NCBI GenBank assembly: GCA_947044365.1
Contig: OX345636.1
Location: forward strand, 310,001-374,000
DNA length: 64,000 nucleotides
Direction: 5' to 3'
From: Petrosia ficiformis
Taxonomy: Eukaryota; Porifera; Demospongiae; Haplosclerida; Petrosiidae
The translations under genes and the position numbers were made by a program. The notes under the pieces are model-generated. The model searched no databases. It was not told where the DNA came from and saw nothing but the letters and a program-made list of their open reading frames with translations. The first letter of the stretch is position 1. Every line of letters begins with the position of its first letter. This document shows, one piece after another, positions 1-11,235 of the stretch.

Positions 1-134
1 TACAGCGTCTGCGAAAGTCAGCGAAACTGGGAAGTTATAAACCGGTCTATAACTTCCTTATAGTTGAAATATAACACATAGCAACAACATAGTAACAGGC
101 TAGAAAATATAATATAATAATGTATAATATTGAC

Positions 135-712
135 CTTCTTTCAATAGTTGTATCTCATCATTTGATGTCATGTCTGGTTTATCCTCATCTATAGGTTTTG
201 GTACTTCCTCTCTTATTGTTTCTAATTTGTCAGTTTTCTTATTTCCTTTCATTACTTCAATAATTTCCTCATCTAATGAAAACATATAATATTCAACACA
301 TTATCATAGTATGTGTATTAATATAAACCTGATGTAATGGTAGATGTGTGTGTAAGTGTCTTTTTCAAAAGAATAATTCGTTTCTTTGAGTCTTCCAGTT
401 CTTGTGATTTAGCTAATGATATTGTCTTTTGGATTTCTAATAACTTGTGAGATTCTTGTAACTCTAAAACAAAATCATCACATGATAAATTATTATTAAG
501 TGATTATATTATCTCACGTTTGTTCAACATGTCCACTGTATATTTAAGAGATGATTCACTAGACTGTAACAAAGTAAGTTTCATATCTTTCTCTTTCGCA
601 TCAGTACTCCATTTCTCTGCTTCTTTCTCACGTATTATCACATCTCTTGTTTTATAGCAGTACTGTTCACTATCCCAAATACGTTTCAATATCCACTCAT
701 CATCACTATACT
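135..712 (-). CDS. Coiled-coil protein, three exons, 3' end off window
   Basis: Three minus-strand exons fit together: 518-712, 329-463 and 135-272. All introns are phase 1 with GT-AG borders; the donor after 518 is GTGAGA, that after 329 is GTTTAT and that after 135 is GTCAAT. The introns are only 54 and 56 bases, and reading through either meets stop codons, which supports splicing. The 156 encoded residues are rich in Glu, Lys, Leu and Gln with heptad-like spacing (for example LQESHKLLEIQKTI), so a coiled coil is likely. The last visible exon is acidic. The gene continues beyond base 135 to the left; upstream exons beyond 712 were not found with confidence, and a MITE sits just upstream of the exon-518 acceptor. 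I do not recognise the family. Function is unknown. Confidence 0.6.
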
Positions 713-765
713 CTATATGATAATAATGATAATAATAATAATAATAATAATATGATAAACGTATT

Positions 766-1127
766 CCAATGATTGCTTTGTGGTGTCCAAAATTCATTAA
801 TCATGGCTGTCTCTCATGCCTGAAGCCCAACAGCCTGTTATAGTTATTATTTGCATTATGCAGTCTCCTTACTTGTAAAACATTAGAAATATATTTCAGA
901 TGGAAGAGCTATTAGTTCCTGTTTCTATACAAACTACAAACCTGTAGGCTTCTTCTATCTGGACTATAGATATCGAGCGTGTGTTCTATTATGTGCCACA
1001 CCCATTAATTGAGTGATCTCCCTGGAATGACACTACTTTCTTAACTATGTAGCATGTATACAACTCATATTCATGTAAGTGCATAATAATGTATATATAA
1101 ATACACACCAAACCCATAGCAATCATA
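766..1127. mobile_element. MITE family 2, copy 1
   Basis: Bounded by CCAATGATTGCTTT at the left and a degenerate AGCAATCAT at the right. Its interior matches the element at 38,549-38,926 in reverse orientation, including a block with ACACCCATTAATTGA and CTGGAATGAC. No ORF of its own. It lies in the presumed intron just upstream of the exon ending at 712. Confidence 0.7.
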
Positions 1128-1734
1128 TAATATACTCTCTCCATGGTTTCATACAGGATATTTTGTTAGGGAGGGGAAATAAGCGATCACATGAGGCACA
1201 CTGGGGTTGTCTGGTTTCTGGGAGTGCTTGATCCCCAGCAAATATTGAAAAAATTTAGGCTTTTTGAGTTACTTCTGGTGCCCCAGAAGACTTGTAACTG
1301 AGATGTTTTTGCACATTGAAATAAATTTGGTCTGAAATCCAGGGGTGGTTGGGGGTAACTCAAGTTACGTAGCTGTATGAAACCCTACTCTGATCAAAAT
1401 TTTGTTAGCTTTCAAAACAAAATGTCATCATATTTTGGAGGCTATTTTAAATTGCTATAATTATATTCTATCCATTTTGCATATATATATGCAGAACTGT
1501 GGAGTATAATAATAATATTATCCACTATATTTGTGAAATGTACATACCAATATATCATATACTCATAATATCAATTACATGTATTATAATAATAAAGGTG
1601 TGTCGTTACATGTGTATACATGTACATTACACTAACTACACATTATAAGGTTTAACTATTTCCATGTAACAATGTAAACATTATTAATTAAATTAGGTTT
1701 AAATCACTTGTGATAACAAGAGAACAATCATCCA
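1128..1734. other. AT-rich stretch, nothing recognised
   Basis: No convincing exon, ORF or repeat boundary. A slightly GC-richer patch at about 1,160-1,390 has no sustained open frame. Confidence 0.5.
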
Positions 1735-2098
1735 TACATACATATATACATACATACATACATACATACATAGACATGAAAACATACATACATATACATA
1801 CATACATACATACAACATACGCACATACATACATACATACATACATACATACATACATACATACGTACATACATACATACATACATACCTACATACACAC
1901 ATACATATACACAAACATACATACAACATATATATATATACATACATACATACATACACACATACGTACATATATACATATATATAAATACGTACATACT
2001 TGCATACATACGTACATACGTACGTAAGTACGTACGTACATACGTATGTACATACTTACGTACGTACGTACATACATACATATATACATACATACACA
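1735..2098. repeat. (CATA)n / (TACG) microsatellite
   Basis: About 360 bases of CATA repeats with CGTA interruptions towards the right end. It opens Tyr/Cys/Val or His/Thr/Ile ORFs in several frames on both strands, which is the signature of a tetranucleotide repeat and not of a gene. Confidence 0.95.
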
Positions 2099-2826
2099 TT
2101 ATATTATTAGTAGTATCAAGTTTCTAAGGAATGTAATTAAATGTTATCATATCATATTATAATAATAAAGGTGTCTTCACATGTATATACTAGTATATGT
2201 ATTTATATATATTTATGTGTGGAACACTTATTAGGTTTCAATACACAATAATGTGATAACATTTACTAATGAACTCAAGTGAGTATGTGTGTAAATATTA
2301 ATTATATATATATATATATATACATAAATATAATTATGTATATGAATATAATTATATATAATACTATACACTTGCATATATTACATACACACATACATAC
2401 ATACACCTACATACATACATGTAACACATAACACATCATAAACGAAATACTAAGTATTCAGGTATTATACATGTACATATGTGTGTATGCATGTACGTAC
2501 ATACATACATGCTTGCATACATGTACATAGATACATACACATGTATGCATGCATATCTAAGTGCTTATGTACATAGGTATGTGCCTAGCATGATAGCAAA
2601 AGCTGTAGAAATGATCAACAAACAAACAGCCACAATAACATGTATGTTTGTATGTATGTACATACACACGTACATACATACATACTTGTACTGTATACCT
2701 ACATACACATGTACCTGTACATACATACATACATACAAACATATACACATACACATACACTGATACATACATACATACATACATGGATGTACATACATAC
2801 ATAAATACACACATATACACATACAT
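2099..2826. repeat. AT-rich DNA and a second CATA/CATG microsatellite
   Basis: 2,099-2,390 is AT-rich with (TA)n. 2,391-2,826 is a degenerate CATA/CATG repeat with a short unique piece at about 2,580-2,640. No gene seen. Confidence 0.8.
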
Positions 2827-3074
2827 GCCTCCACGAGTCTTCTCAAGTCTGGAAACAGTAACCATGAGTTATAAACATTGTGATAACTTTATAACCGAAA
2901 GGTTTAAGAAGAATTCCTACGTTATTTTTTTTTCCTTGTATAATTTGAAGTCTACCAGTACCCCTTTTGAAATGTCAATGTTTTTATTTTTCCAGAAAAA
3001 TTGCTAACACACACACACACACACAGACAAAACGATTACCGTACCCTTCCGCCTACGCTACGCGGCGAGGGTAA
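2827..3074 (-). mobile_element. GC-hairpin-ended element (family 1), truncated copy
   Basis: Matches the first ~260 bases of the elements at 10,127 and 51,385 in reverse orientation. It ends with a CA repeat, then the hairpin end TACCCTTCCGCC...GGCGAGGGTAA. The inner side is cut off at a CATA microsatellite. Confidence 0.8.
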
Positions 3075-3472
3075 TAATATATCACATGATATTAATTATC
3101 AACCTAAGATAGTGACGTCACATCCTGTCACTAGAATATCAGTCTTATGAGATTGATTGTGTTCTTTGTATCTTCGATTATGATCCACACTCTATTATTA
3201 GATATTGATATGGTGTTATTGAGTGGTTAAATCTCTTAGTAGCACATTCAGTACTACTTGCAATAATACTACTAATACTAATAATAGTAGTGCTGAAAAT
3301 AGGACTTCTATTAGTAGTGAATGTAGTACTACAGAATGAAGTACTAATATTAATACTGAATGTATACATATAGCACTACTAGAAGAACTGAATATATTGG
3401 TTGTGAATGAAGTGCTACTAGAATTGCTCAATGAAGTATTACTAGTTATACTTAATGAAGTACTATTATTAG

Positions 3473-3625
3473 TACTGAATATAGTACTGCTAGTAGTACT
3501 GAATGTAGTACTACTAGTAGTACTGAATATAGTACTGCTAGTAGTACTGAATGTAGTACTACTAGTAGTACTGAATGTAGTACTACTAGTAGTACTGAAT
3601 GTACTACTACTAGTAGAATGTATAA
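3473..3625. repeat. 24-bp minisatellite
   Basis: About six units of a 24-base repeat containing GTACTGAATGTAGTACTAC, itself partly palindromic (AGTACT, ACTAGT). Weaker related units reach back to about 3,250. The Ser/Thr-rich minus-strand frame through it is probably a by-product. Confidence 0.85.
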
Positions 3626-4112
3626 CTAAATTAAATGCTACAGTAATCTTCAAAATAAATGGAAGTTTAAGCTCTTGTCTTGTCTCCAGACTTGACATCT
3701 CTACAGTCTCATCAATTATGCATTCCATATTCTCCAGTCTCATCAATTCTCCAGTCCAATCAATTTCCAGTTTTCCCTCTCATCAAGTCTTCAGATGATA
3801 GTATTGCTTCAATAATTATTATGGTAATAATAAAACAAATTATAAGAAACAATAAAATAAACAATGACATTATAAATCAAAAATATATTCCAATGAGAAT
3901 AGAATCTCCAGATTGACATACATCCTGTCTGTTTGTTGTTCCATTGTGATGTACAACTTTCAGTTTTCTTTCATAACTCTTTACCTTTTAGGGAATATCA
4001 GGATGAAGATGATTATCTATCTGACATGATGCCTCATGAGATACTGTAGATACATTTGTGAAGTGTGGAGTTATGACATTGTATAATGTGCAAGTCCTTC
4101 TAACACACACAT

Positions 4113-4206
4113 ACAAACTGTACTGTACTGTACTGTACTGTACTGTACTGTACTGTGCTGTGCTGTACTGTACTGTACTGTACTGTACTGTACTGTACTG
4201 TTACTA
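4113..4206. repeat. (TACTG)n pentanucleotide repeat
   Basis: Near-perfect TACTG repeat of about 18 units. The paralogous segment has a shorter, interrupted version at about 54,135-54,180. Confidence 0.95.
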
Positions 4207-4639
4207 CTGTACTGTAGTATGTTAAATATACTGTGTTAAGTATACTATGATGTAATTCACAATATGCAAGTATAAACACATCAAAAGTGATCTAATTATC
4301 CTGTTGGAACTAATGAAAGCTGACCTTTCAAGTAGATGGCCACACAATACACAAGTTAACACTTAAACAAGTTTAAAATCAGCTACCACAATTATTAGTA
4401 CTCACACCTTTCCACAGTAACATTAAAGGGAACTTATACTTCTGCAATGACTTATGAAACTCTCCTAATGAATGGTTAAAACAAGTGTATATAGAGAAAA
4501 AAACATCCCTATATTTGCTTTGTGATGACTATGTATTAAGCATTGCTGATGGCACTAGTGTCTCTACCTTTCTGTGTACTCCTGGGGCCTGAAGACGTAA
4601 GTGTAAGCCTAATTGCAGTCTAAATACACAGATGTCTGA

Positions 4640-4937
4640 TGAACTGACTGAGGTACTCCTTCAAGGTTCTAAATGATGACTTCCTCATGTCTGAAACTCA
4701 ACAACTTATCATACTTACTTGTTAAAGATTCTTGCATAATATCTATGCTGTTTCTCTGCTATATACAACAGTTATTAGCAGTTTTACATCCTTTCTGAAT
4801 CTTCCTGGCTGGTCTGTAGCTCTGTTAGCTCAAACGCGCGTTCTTTTACGCGCCACTCCCATTAATTGACCGAGCCCCCGGGAATGACGCAACTTCCTTA
4901 ACTACGTATACAACGCATAGTCGCGCAAGTGACACAA

Positions 4938-4999
<62 letters not shown>

Positions 5000-5027
5000 T
5001 AAACCCCGTGGAAAGCAATTATAGGGA
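4640..5027. mobile_element. MITE family 2, copy 2
   Basis: The interior matches copies at 766 and 38,549 (ACGCGCCACTCCCATTAATT, then GGGAATGACGCAACTTCC), followed by a (TA)n tract at 4,940-4,995. Its right end is AAAGCAATTATAGG, close to the TIR of the other copies. The left end is too diverged to place exactly. Confidence 0.6.
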
Positions 5028-5377
5028 TGGCCCTACGGGCCATAAAAACTTGAAATGCACAAATTTATGTGACAGCTCATTTACTGTTCTGGCATTTCTG
5101 CCACTTCACATGGATGAGGAAGAGTGAAGTTGTCATGTTACAGCATCCATTCCATTATAATGAATGCTATAATAATAACAGATCCTTCCTCCTCCATGTG
5201 AAGGTATGGCAATGGCAGACCACAAGAGTAACATGTATACTTAATTAGATACGTATAGCACAATTTAACATTTGATATCCAGACTTACATAATATGTATA
5301 ATTACTAGAAATATTCATACTTTGTAGATTAGTGTCTTGCTCTGTGGAACCCAAAACAAATTAAATTTACACACCAC

Positions 5378-5427
<50 letters not shown>

Positions 5428-5958
5428 CACTGACACACACACACACACATACACACACACACACTATAATAATTGTGGGTGGGTGATATTATATTCACGG
5501 TATTCAATATACTCAATAATTTCAATATGAATACATGTGTATCTGATAATACTTAATACTTTGTGATTACTTTACTCATGAGTACAGGTACACAATACAT
5601 TCATAATTCACATTGTGTAAATGGAAATTCAGTAGTTGTATTCATTAGTACTTGTATAACATATTGACTATTGAATTAATGTAACAATTAATTTTCAGAT
5701 AATCTAATCAGGAATCACAATGGATTATAATGTCATACCTACTATATGATGTATTACAAGATATTTCAGCTCATCACTTGTAATTGGAATGTATTTCTTT
5801 CCGTGCCATCTCTACGTAGATAGTACTACCATACTATATGATAGGTATAACATTTAGTTATAGAAGAGATGTTATTTGCTATTATAAATACATAAATTAA
5901 TGTACATACTAATCACTATGGAATGTACTTACAATGACTACTTCTCATAATAGTACAA
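5028..5958. other. AT-rich DNA with (AC)n at 5,381-5,463
   Basis: Contains a CA dinucleotide repeat and part of the duplicated block. No supported exon. Confidence 0.6.
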
Positions 5959-5960
5959 TA

Positions 5961-6548
5961 GATCTGGAAATAACTACGTGTTTAAATAAATGCGATTTAG
6001 CAAAAAACCCCCAAAACTAAATAAATGCCTATTTTATTAACGTGTTTTTAATTCAGTCCATATCCTGAAAAGGGTCCTCATCATCACTTTTGCTGTCTGC
6101 AAAAAGTTCTTCATTGCTATTGTGATCTTTCAGTTTACCAGAGTGCCAGCTTTCCTTAGAGCATTAAGATACTTTTGCACATCACCATCAAGTTCACGTA
6201 AAGTAAGATGTCTTCCTCTTTTTGCACGCTGTCAGGTGTGATATGCTGATACTTCCTTTTTCTTGGCTGTCTATCTTCATTGAGTGCCTTTTCAACAGCA
6301 GCATTGGCTTCTTTGGTGGCCGCTTCACTAATGCCCATGGATTCTTTGATAAGCAGAGCGGGTTGGAAGTATTTGTGTAGTCCAGCTATTGACACGTGCT
6401 TGTGGGGCGTGGATATACCATATGTACAGGAAATAGAAAAAATTACTTCACTTAATTAAAATAGTGAAAGATTTATATAATGCTTTTCTTTTTCATTCGA
6501 GTGTATCTGCATACGCATATTTAAAACAACTGTATTAATTTCCAGATC
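5961..6548. mobile_element. Pogo/Tigger-like element, internally deleted
   Basis: Terminal inverted repeats begin GATCTGGAAAT at both ends and extend about 30 bases with a few mismatches, ending near ATGCG. TA dinucleotides at 5,959-5,960 and 6,549-6,550 fit a TA target duplication. The paralogous segment at about 54,640-54,670 has the flanks joined without this insert, so it acts as an empty site. The element is 588 bases and holds only the two ends of a transposase-like frame. Confidence 0.8.
6053..6395 (-). pseudogene. Remnant of transposase-like protein (N- and C-terminal ends)
   Basis: The minus strand reads GISEAATKEANAAVEKAL and RKRKYQHITPDS. In a second frame it then reads KRGRHLTLRELDGDVQKYL and LRKAGTLV, and in a further frame it ends in an acidic tail, SKSDDEDPFQDMD, with a stop at 6,053-6,055. 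The middle piece resembles the segment upstream of the helix-turn-helix in sponge and coral pogo/Tigger-like transposases (recalled family pattern, not checked). The DDE domain is absent and the frames do not join, so this is a non-coding deletion derivative. Confidence 0.6.
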
Positions 6549-6555
6549 TATTGTT

Positions 6556-8194
6556 ATACCTAATTACTATAATACACTATATTATTACTATACATTATCA
6601 TATGACATGTACTTTATATACCATTCAAGATCAAAAGAAATTAATATTTGTAAATATTACCTTATAAGGAAACCTACTTTACCAATTATAAAATATCTAG
6701 TTTATAAAATACATCAGTACCTGTAAACCACAAATCTTTGTAGTCTCATATACACATGTACCTACACAGTACCTGTATGTACATGTGTTTATGTAATTAC
6801 ATACACAGTACATGTACGACTATATACCTGCCTCAATATCTGAAGATCATCTTTCATAAACTTTCCACTATAGTACATGTATCTTCATATTCATCTGAAT
6901 ATAGGACAATATTAAAATAATGATAATAAAAATGTAATTATGTTATAATATATACATACACACATGTATAATTTAAACATGTACATGTATATTTAAAATT
7001 GTATGATTATATAAAAAAGCAGGAGATAATACAGGCATGTATATAATACATGTACATATACTATACAGTACTGAACTCTCTAGTACAATATAATACAGTA
7101 TACATTAGGGGACTATGAGTTTTCTCTAGCATGATAATAACTAACATCATGTGGTAATGGAGATAAAATGTGCATAGTTATGACTAGTTGATATGCAAGT
7201 TATAACTGTTGTTATACCACACTGCATGGGTGATCGCCATGGTAACCTTTGATGTATTGTTGGAGCTATTGGTCATAACATGCCTATAGACAAAGAGATA
7301 TTGTGTCTAGCCATCATCCAATTGCATTTTCACAGTTTTTACTAATTGGTATAGTACTATGGTTTCTACTTGACAAGAGTGATATGAAATGTGATTTAAT
7401 TGCATACTTTTGTGTTACCATGGTATAAAATACATATAGCCCTGTTTGGAGACATTTATGGGTACATAACACCATTGAGATAAATGTCTTGGGCTATGCT
7501 CTCGACTAATTATCTTGTGGGTGTTATAACCCCATAACTGCCTCCAACCAGGTCTATACCCTATACTCAATACCTACTAATACTACAAGTGGTAATCTAG
7601 TATTATAACATGTACTATGCTGTCTACATATTACTACTAGTACAACATACATGTATTAGCAATACTACATGTACATGTACATGTACATAACTATGTAACT
7701 GGTATATGTACATGTATATAATTATGTAACTGGTATAATATAATATGTTAAGAGGAAATGTGTGTATAGTGAGGTCAAAGGTAACTAACATTTATCATAT
7801 ATGAGTAGAGACACTATTCTATTGTAATCATCCATGTAATAATAGAACATGTACATGTACACTTCAACATATATATGACACTTCTACATGTACATAGCTT
7901 GTATATTACTAAGTATAGGGTAATCCCAATGCTTTTCCTTCATTGCAATTATAATCTCACGTGTTCAATTTCTGCACATGCACAAACATTAAACGAATAT
8001 CCGGATACTAAAAATACACGCGAATACCCAAACAACGGGTGAATATCAGAACAAAGCGAATATTTTTTGCAGCCCTAATCTACATAAATACATATATAAC
8101 ATGTATACTAGGGTTGGGATGAGGGTTGTAAAACTACATTTTAAGTTTCGTCAGCACAAAAGGATGAATATTTGAAAGTTGTGTAATGTTGTTG
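6556..8194. other. AT-rich DNA with many ACATGTAC motifs
   Basis: No exon supported. Short palindromic ACATGTAC/TACATGTA clusters recur at about 6,770-6,810, 6,960-7,060, 7,620-7,740 and 7,850-7,900. 7,230-7,480 is duplicated at 54,230-54,480. Confidence 0.5.
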
Positions 8195-8530
8195 TTACAT
8201 TGATTGGCTATAGGATGCTTCCAATACTGCTTTATAACAAGTACTGCTCTTGTTCCTGTCACTGTTTCTACTTGTATTTAGCATCACTGGACTCAGAAAT
8301 GAGACAGAAGCAGCCAGCAACACAGTATCAACTTTTCTGGAACACACCCACATTATTAACCATGCATTTAGATTGCAGAAGTGCAAATGTGCGAACATTA
8401 AAGAGGGTGTAGCAACAAAGCTTTGAAGGGAGAAATTTAGCTTCAAGTCTGCACCAAACAAATGAATGTTTAAAGAAAGGAACCCTTTTCCAAGCCCTGA
8501 TGTATACAGGTGCATACACTATATGAGAAC
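8195..8530. repeat. Conserved block of the duplication, coding status unclear
   Basis: Roughly 70-75% similar by eye to 55,690-55,950. Both strands carry open frames of about 75-105 residues here. The copy at 55.7 kb is interrupted by stops in the corresponding frames, so I do not call a gene. Confidence 0.5.
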
Positions 8531-8637
8531 AATGTGAGTAGAAACATGTACACATATAATATATTTACAAGTAATACATATAAATTGTATATGTATATGT
8601 ACTTACTTACATTTCTTCACAACCAAACACTGAAATA

Positions 8638-8711
8638 TTAAGTGAACGTGAAAACATTCTTGACTTTATCTTCTTCTTTTGTGTCTTTAATAACTTCAAA
8701 CTGACTAAAAT
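8638..8711 (-). CDS. Terminal exon of an unidentified gene (copy A)
   Basis: After a CATTCCAG acceptor the frame continues (in phase 1) as FSQFEVIKDTKEEDKVKNV and ends FTFT-stop at 8,638-8,640. The duplicated copy at 63,384-63,460 keeps the acceptor, the frame and the same final residues, with a net one-codon length difference. That pattern suggests coding constraint. The peptide is short, charged and unrecognised. Upstream exons were not found with confidence; 9,690-9,818 on the same strand is an open candidate (reads ADDGMLRTLFPETGYHE) but the matching segment near 63,500 has stops. Confidence 0.4.
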
Positions 8712-9893
8712 CTGGAATGTATATTTACAAAACAATGTATATTATGTTACAACAACCAAATAGCAAGAACAGAACAACATACTAATTAAATAAAAAGTAC
8801 TTATTAGATTCCACAACTGATGAAGTTTTCGTAGGCATCCATAGTGCTATGCAACCTACTGTCATGTACATTTAACAATCCCATTTATAATACATGTACA
8901 TGTGCTATATTGAACTACATATATGTACAAATAGACATATATACCGAATTACCTACATAGTAGTCATGAATTCATACCACATGAAGAAAGCAAGATACCT
9001 CCCAACCAAACAACCTGCTTACTACATATATAAGTGAAATCCTCACAAATGCAATTAATTTTGAGTAAAAATTGACAAATAAATTACTGAGTGACAGTTT
9101 CACCGGAGATGGAAAAGGTCCTTGTACAGTATAGTATTACTCATCAACAAGTATAGAGTATTGATGTACCAATAAGATATTTCACCAATACTCCAATAAA
9201 TAATTTAGACATGTACCAATAACTGTTACCAATCTGATATTACATATACTTACTCATTCTTTCTTTGTAATTATTAACACAATTAATGATGTAATAACCA
9301 CAGAAACTTCCTTGTCAGTACAGGTACTACCCTATTTGTAAAATCATTTGAGAAAAAAACCAATATTGATACAGAAATAATGGCTGATAATTAATTACCA
9401 ATCTAATTATTAGTGCATAACTAGTGTAAAGACAGCTTAAACATACATAAACAAATACATACATCTATTAAACACATTATCCAGTGCTTTACCTGGTGTG
9501 ATACCAGCTTGAATATTTTTGCTTTTGAACCAAAGGGAGGAGATTAGGAGAAAATCAGATAACAGAAAAGCCTAAACTCCATGATCTGTTTAAGTTTTCA
9601 ATATCTCATAAGAGATCTCAACATCTACAAATTCCTTGATCTGACTTTTTCATCTGTGTCTGCATGAATCCAAACTGTTTTATTAAATCATATATATTGA
9701 ATCAGCTGTCAGGTAAGTAGCTTTAGGAATTTCCATTTTAATGCTGACATTTTCGTGATATCCAGTCTCAGGAAAGAGCGTTCGAAGCATGCCATCATCA
9801 GCTAAGCAGTTACGATATCTGCAGCAGACAAATTTCATTCACTTTACTTCATATATTATATAGATGATGATCTAAAATTATGTAGAGTCAAGC
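8712..9893. other. AT-rich DNA, includes degraded hAT-type MITE at 9,130-9,430
   Basis: 9,130-9,430 resembles the MITE at 12,871-13,180 (GTACCAATAAGATATTT..., AATGGCTGATAAT..., GTGCATAACTAGTG) but its ends are eroded. A plus-strand CAG/GTAAGT at about 9,711 is a strong donor-like site with no clear exon. Confidence 0.5.
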
Positions 9894-9919
9894 GCAGCTC
9901 CTCCTATAGGAGGAGCTGC
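9894..9919. repeat. 26-bp perfect palindrome
   Basis: GCAGCTCCTCCTA followed immediately by its exact reverse complement. The paralogous segment near 63,655 keeps the core CTCCTATAGGAG. Confidence 0.9.
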
Positions 9920-10126
9920 TCACTGCAGACTCAGCTCAAAGCGCTCAAAGAATTGTCCAGCAATATTTCACAATATTATCAGATTCAGGTATGTTTTCTA
10001 GTGTAATATGTTCATGAAAATTATATTTTTATGGTTAAGTATAGTATGTAGTAGCTGATAGTCGTGAGTGATTCCAATTTGATGCCTTGATTCCTATCAA
10101 GAACTCGCAAGTATCGAGTACTATAA

Positions 10127-11004
10127 TTACCCTCGCCGCGTAGCGTAGGCGGAAGGGTACGGTAATCGTTTTGTCTGTGTGTCTGTGTGTCTGTGTGTGT
10201 GTTAGCAATTTTTCTGGAAAAATAAAAACATTGACATTTCAAAAGAGGTACTGGTAGACTTCAAATTATACAAGGAAAAAAAATAACGTAGGAATTCTTC
10301 TTAAACCTTTCGGTTATAAAGTTATCACAATGTTTATAACTCACGATTACTGTTTCCAGACTTGAGAAGACTCGTGGAGGCATCTGGACACATCAAAACA
10401 TAACTACTCCTGTATCATGACTATCGCTAGCAAAGCACTACATAAAAGCAAACAAAATTTGGGTAGTGGTTGCTACAACATCGAGTACTGGCTCCAAGCA
10501 TTCTCCATTACTTTCAAACTCCGCCTATTTCAATTTCAAGTCATGTGCTGTGCACGTTACTCGAACGTCAGCAGTTTTGAGGACCTGTCTATGCTGTCTT
10601 TGTGGAATATTTCACAAGACGAATTGAGGATCTTTCTTTCTTCTTTCAGATAATACAGAGACTAAAATGTAAGACTTATAGTATAGACAAGGAAGAGACT
10701 AGTATAATCATACTAAGTAATAAGTAGTGACATGTTAGTTTATATAATTTATATATATATATATATTATATATATATATCTATATCTATTATAATATTAT
10801 TATAAAAACTAACATGCCAGTACGGTTTTATAACTTAATATGTTTTATACACAAACTAAACAATCTGAAGTAAACATTCTCATTATTATATGACCATACA
10901 AACGAGCAATGATAATTATAATCTTTTGGCATATTATATTTCGAAATTATAGTTTGTATTACCTTGCCACGTAGGCGAGGGTCCCGTCCCGACGGTATTC
11001 ATTA
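10127..11004 (+). mobile_element. GC-hairpin-ended element (family 1), full copy
   Basis: Starts TTACCCTCGCCGCGTAGCG, an almost perfect hairpin with GTAGGCGGAAGGGTA, followed by a (TG) tract. It ends with CACGTAGGCGAGGGTCCCG and TATTCATTA. Shared end core ACCCTCGCC lies in inverted orientation at the two termini. Matched by the copies at 35,569-36,303 and 51,385-52,200 over most of their length. An ORF at 10,417-10,653 is not conserved in the other copies, so it is probably not a gene. Confidence 0.85.
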
Positions 11005-11071
11005 TAGTTCTGCAGTTAATTTATTCGAATCTGAGTAGTCACACCCATGACATGTTCCTTTACATAACCAC

Positions 11072-11235
11072 CAGGGATGTGGAAACAGCTAGTCTTGCAG
11101 GACATTGTCCAACATCTGTAGCAAATGTTTGGTAAATTGTAACTGAGCTGTATAAAATGTATATGGGGAGTAGGACGAACGTGTTGGAAAAAGGTCAAAA
11201 TATCCCGTAATTAGCTCACTATTTCCACACCCCTG
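11072..11235. mobile_element. hAT-type MITE with perfect 8-bp TSD
   Basis: Ends CAGGGATGTGGAAA and TTTCCACACCCCTG are inverted repeats. The 8 bases before (11,064-11,071) and after (11,236-11,243) are identical: ATAACCAC. An 8-bp duplication and CAGGG-type ends are hallmarks of hAT elements. 164 bases, no ORF. Confidence 0.92.

Larger units (their letters stand above)
3680..9990. repeat. Diverged segmental duplication, copy A
   Basis: Blocks here recur in the same order at 53,726-63,700. Pairs include 3,780-4,070 with 53,810-54,070; 5,780-5,950 with 54,490-54,640; 6,552-6,640 with 54,660-54,750; 7,230-7,480 with 54,230-54,480 (out of order); 8,240-8,510 with 55,700-55,940; 8,600-8,720 with 63,345-63,470; and 9,760-9,820 with 63,490-63,540. 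Insertions and microsatellite expansion separate the blocks. Confidence 0.75.

Noticed and set aside
1688..2099. Several 60-120-codon Tyr/Cys/Val or His/Thr/Ile ORFs on both strands
   Set aside because: They are translations of a CATA repeat, open in all frames because the repeat has no stop codon.
3216..3746. 176-codon minus-strand Ser/Thr-rich ORF and its 133-codon antisense partner
   Set aside because: Both frames follow a 24-bp minisatellite; open on both strands and not preserved in the duplicated segment at 53.8 kb.
4000..4050. Plus-strand peptide DEDDYLSDMMPHEIL after an ATCAG acceptor
   Set aside because: Conserved at nucleotide level in the duplicate, but the duplicate breaks the frame (stop after MMPP) and no adjoining exon exists.
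10417..10653. 78-codon ORF in the family 1 element, and similar ORFs in its other copies
   Set aside because: Frames are not conserved between copies, so they are unlikely to encode a protein.
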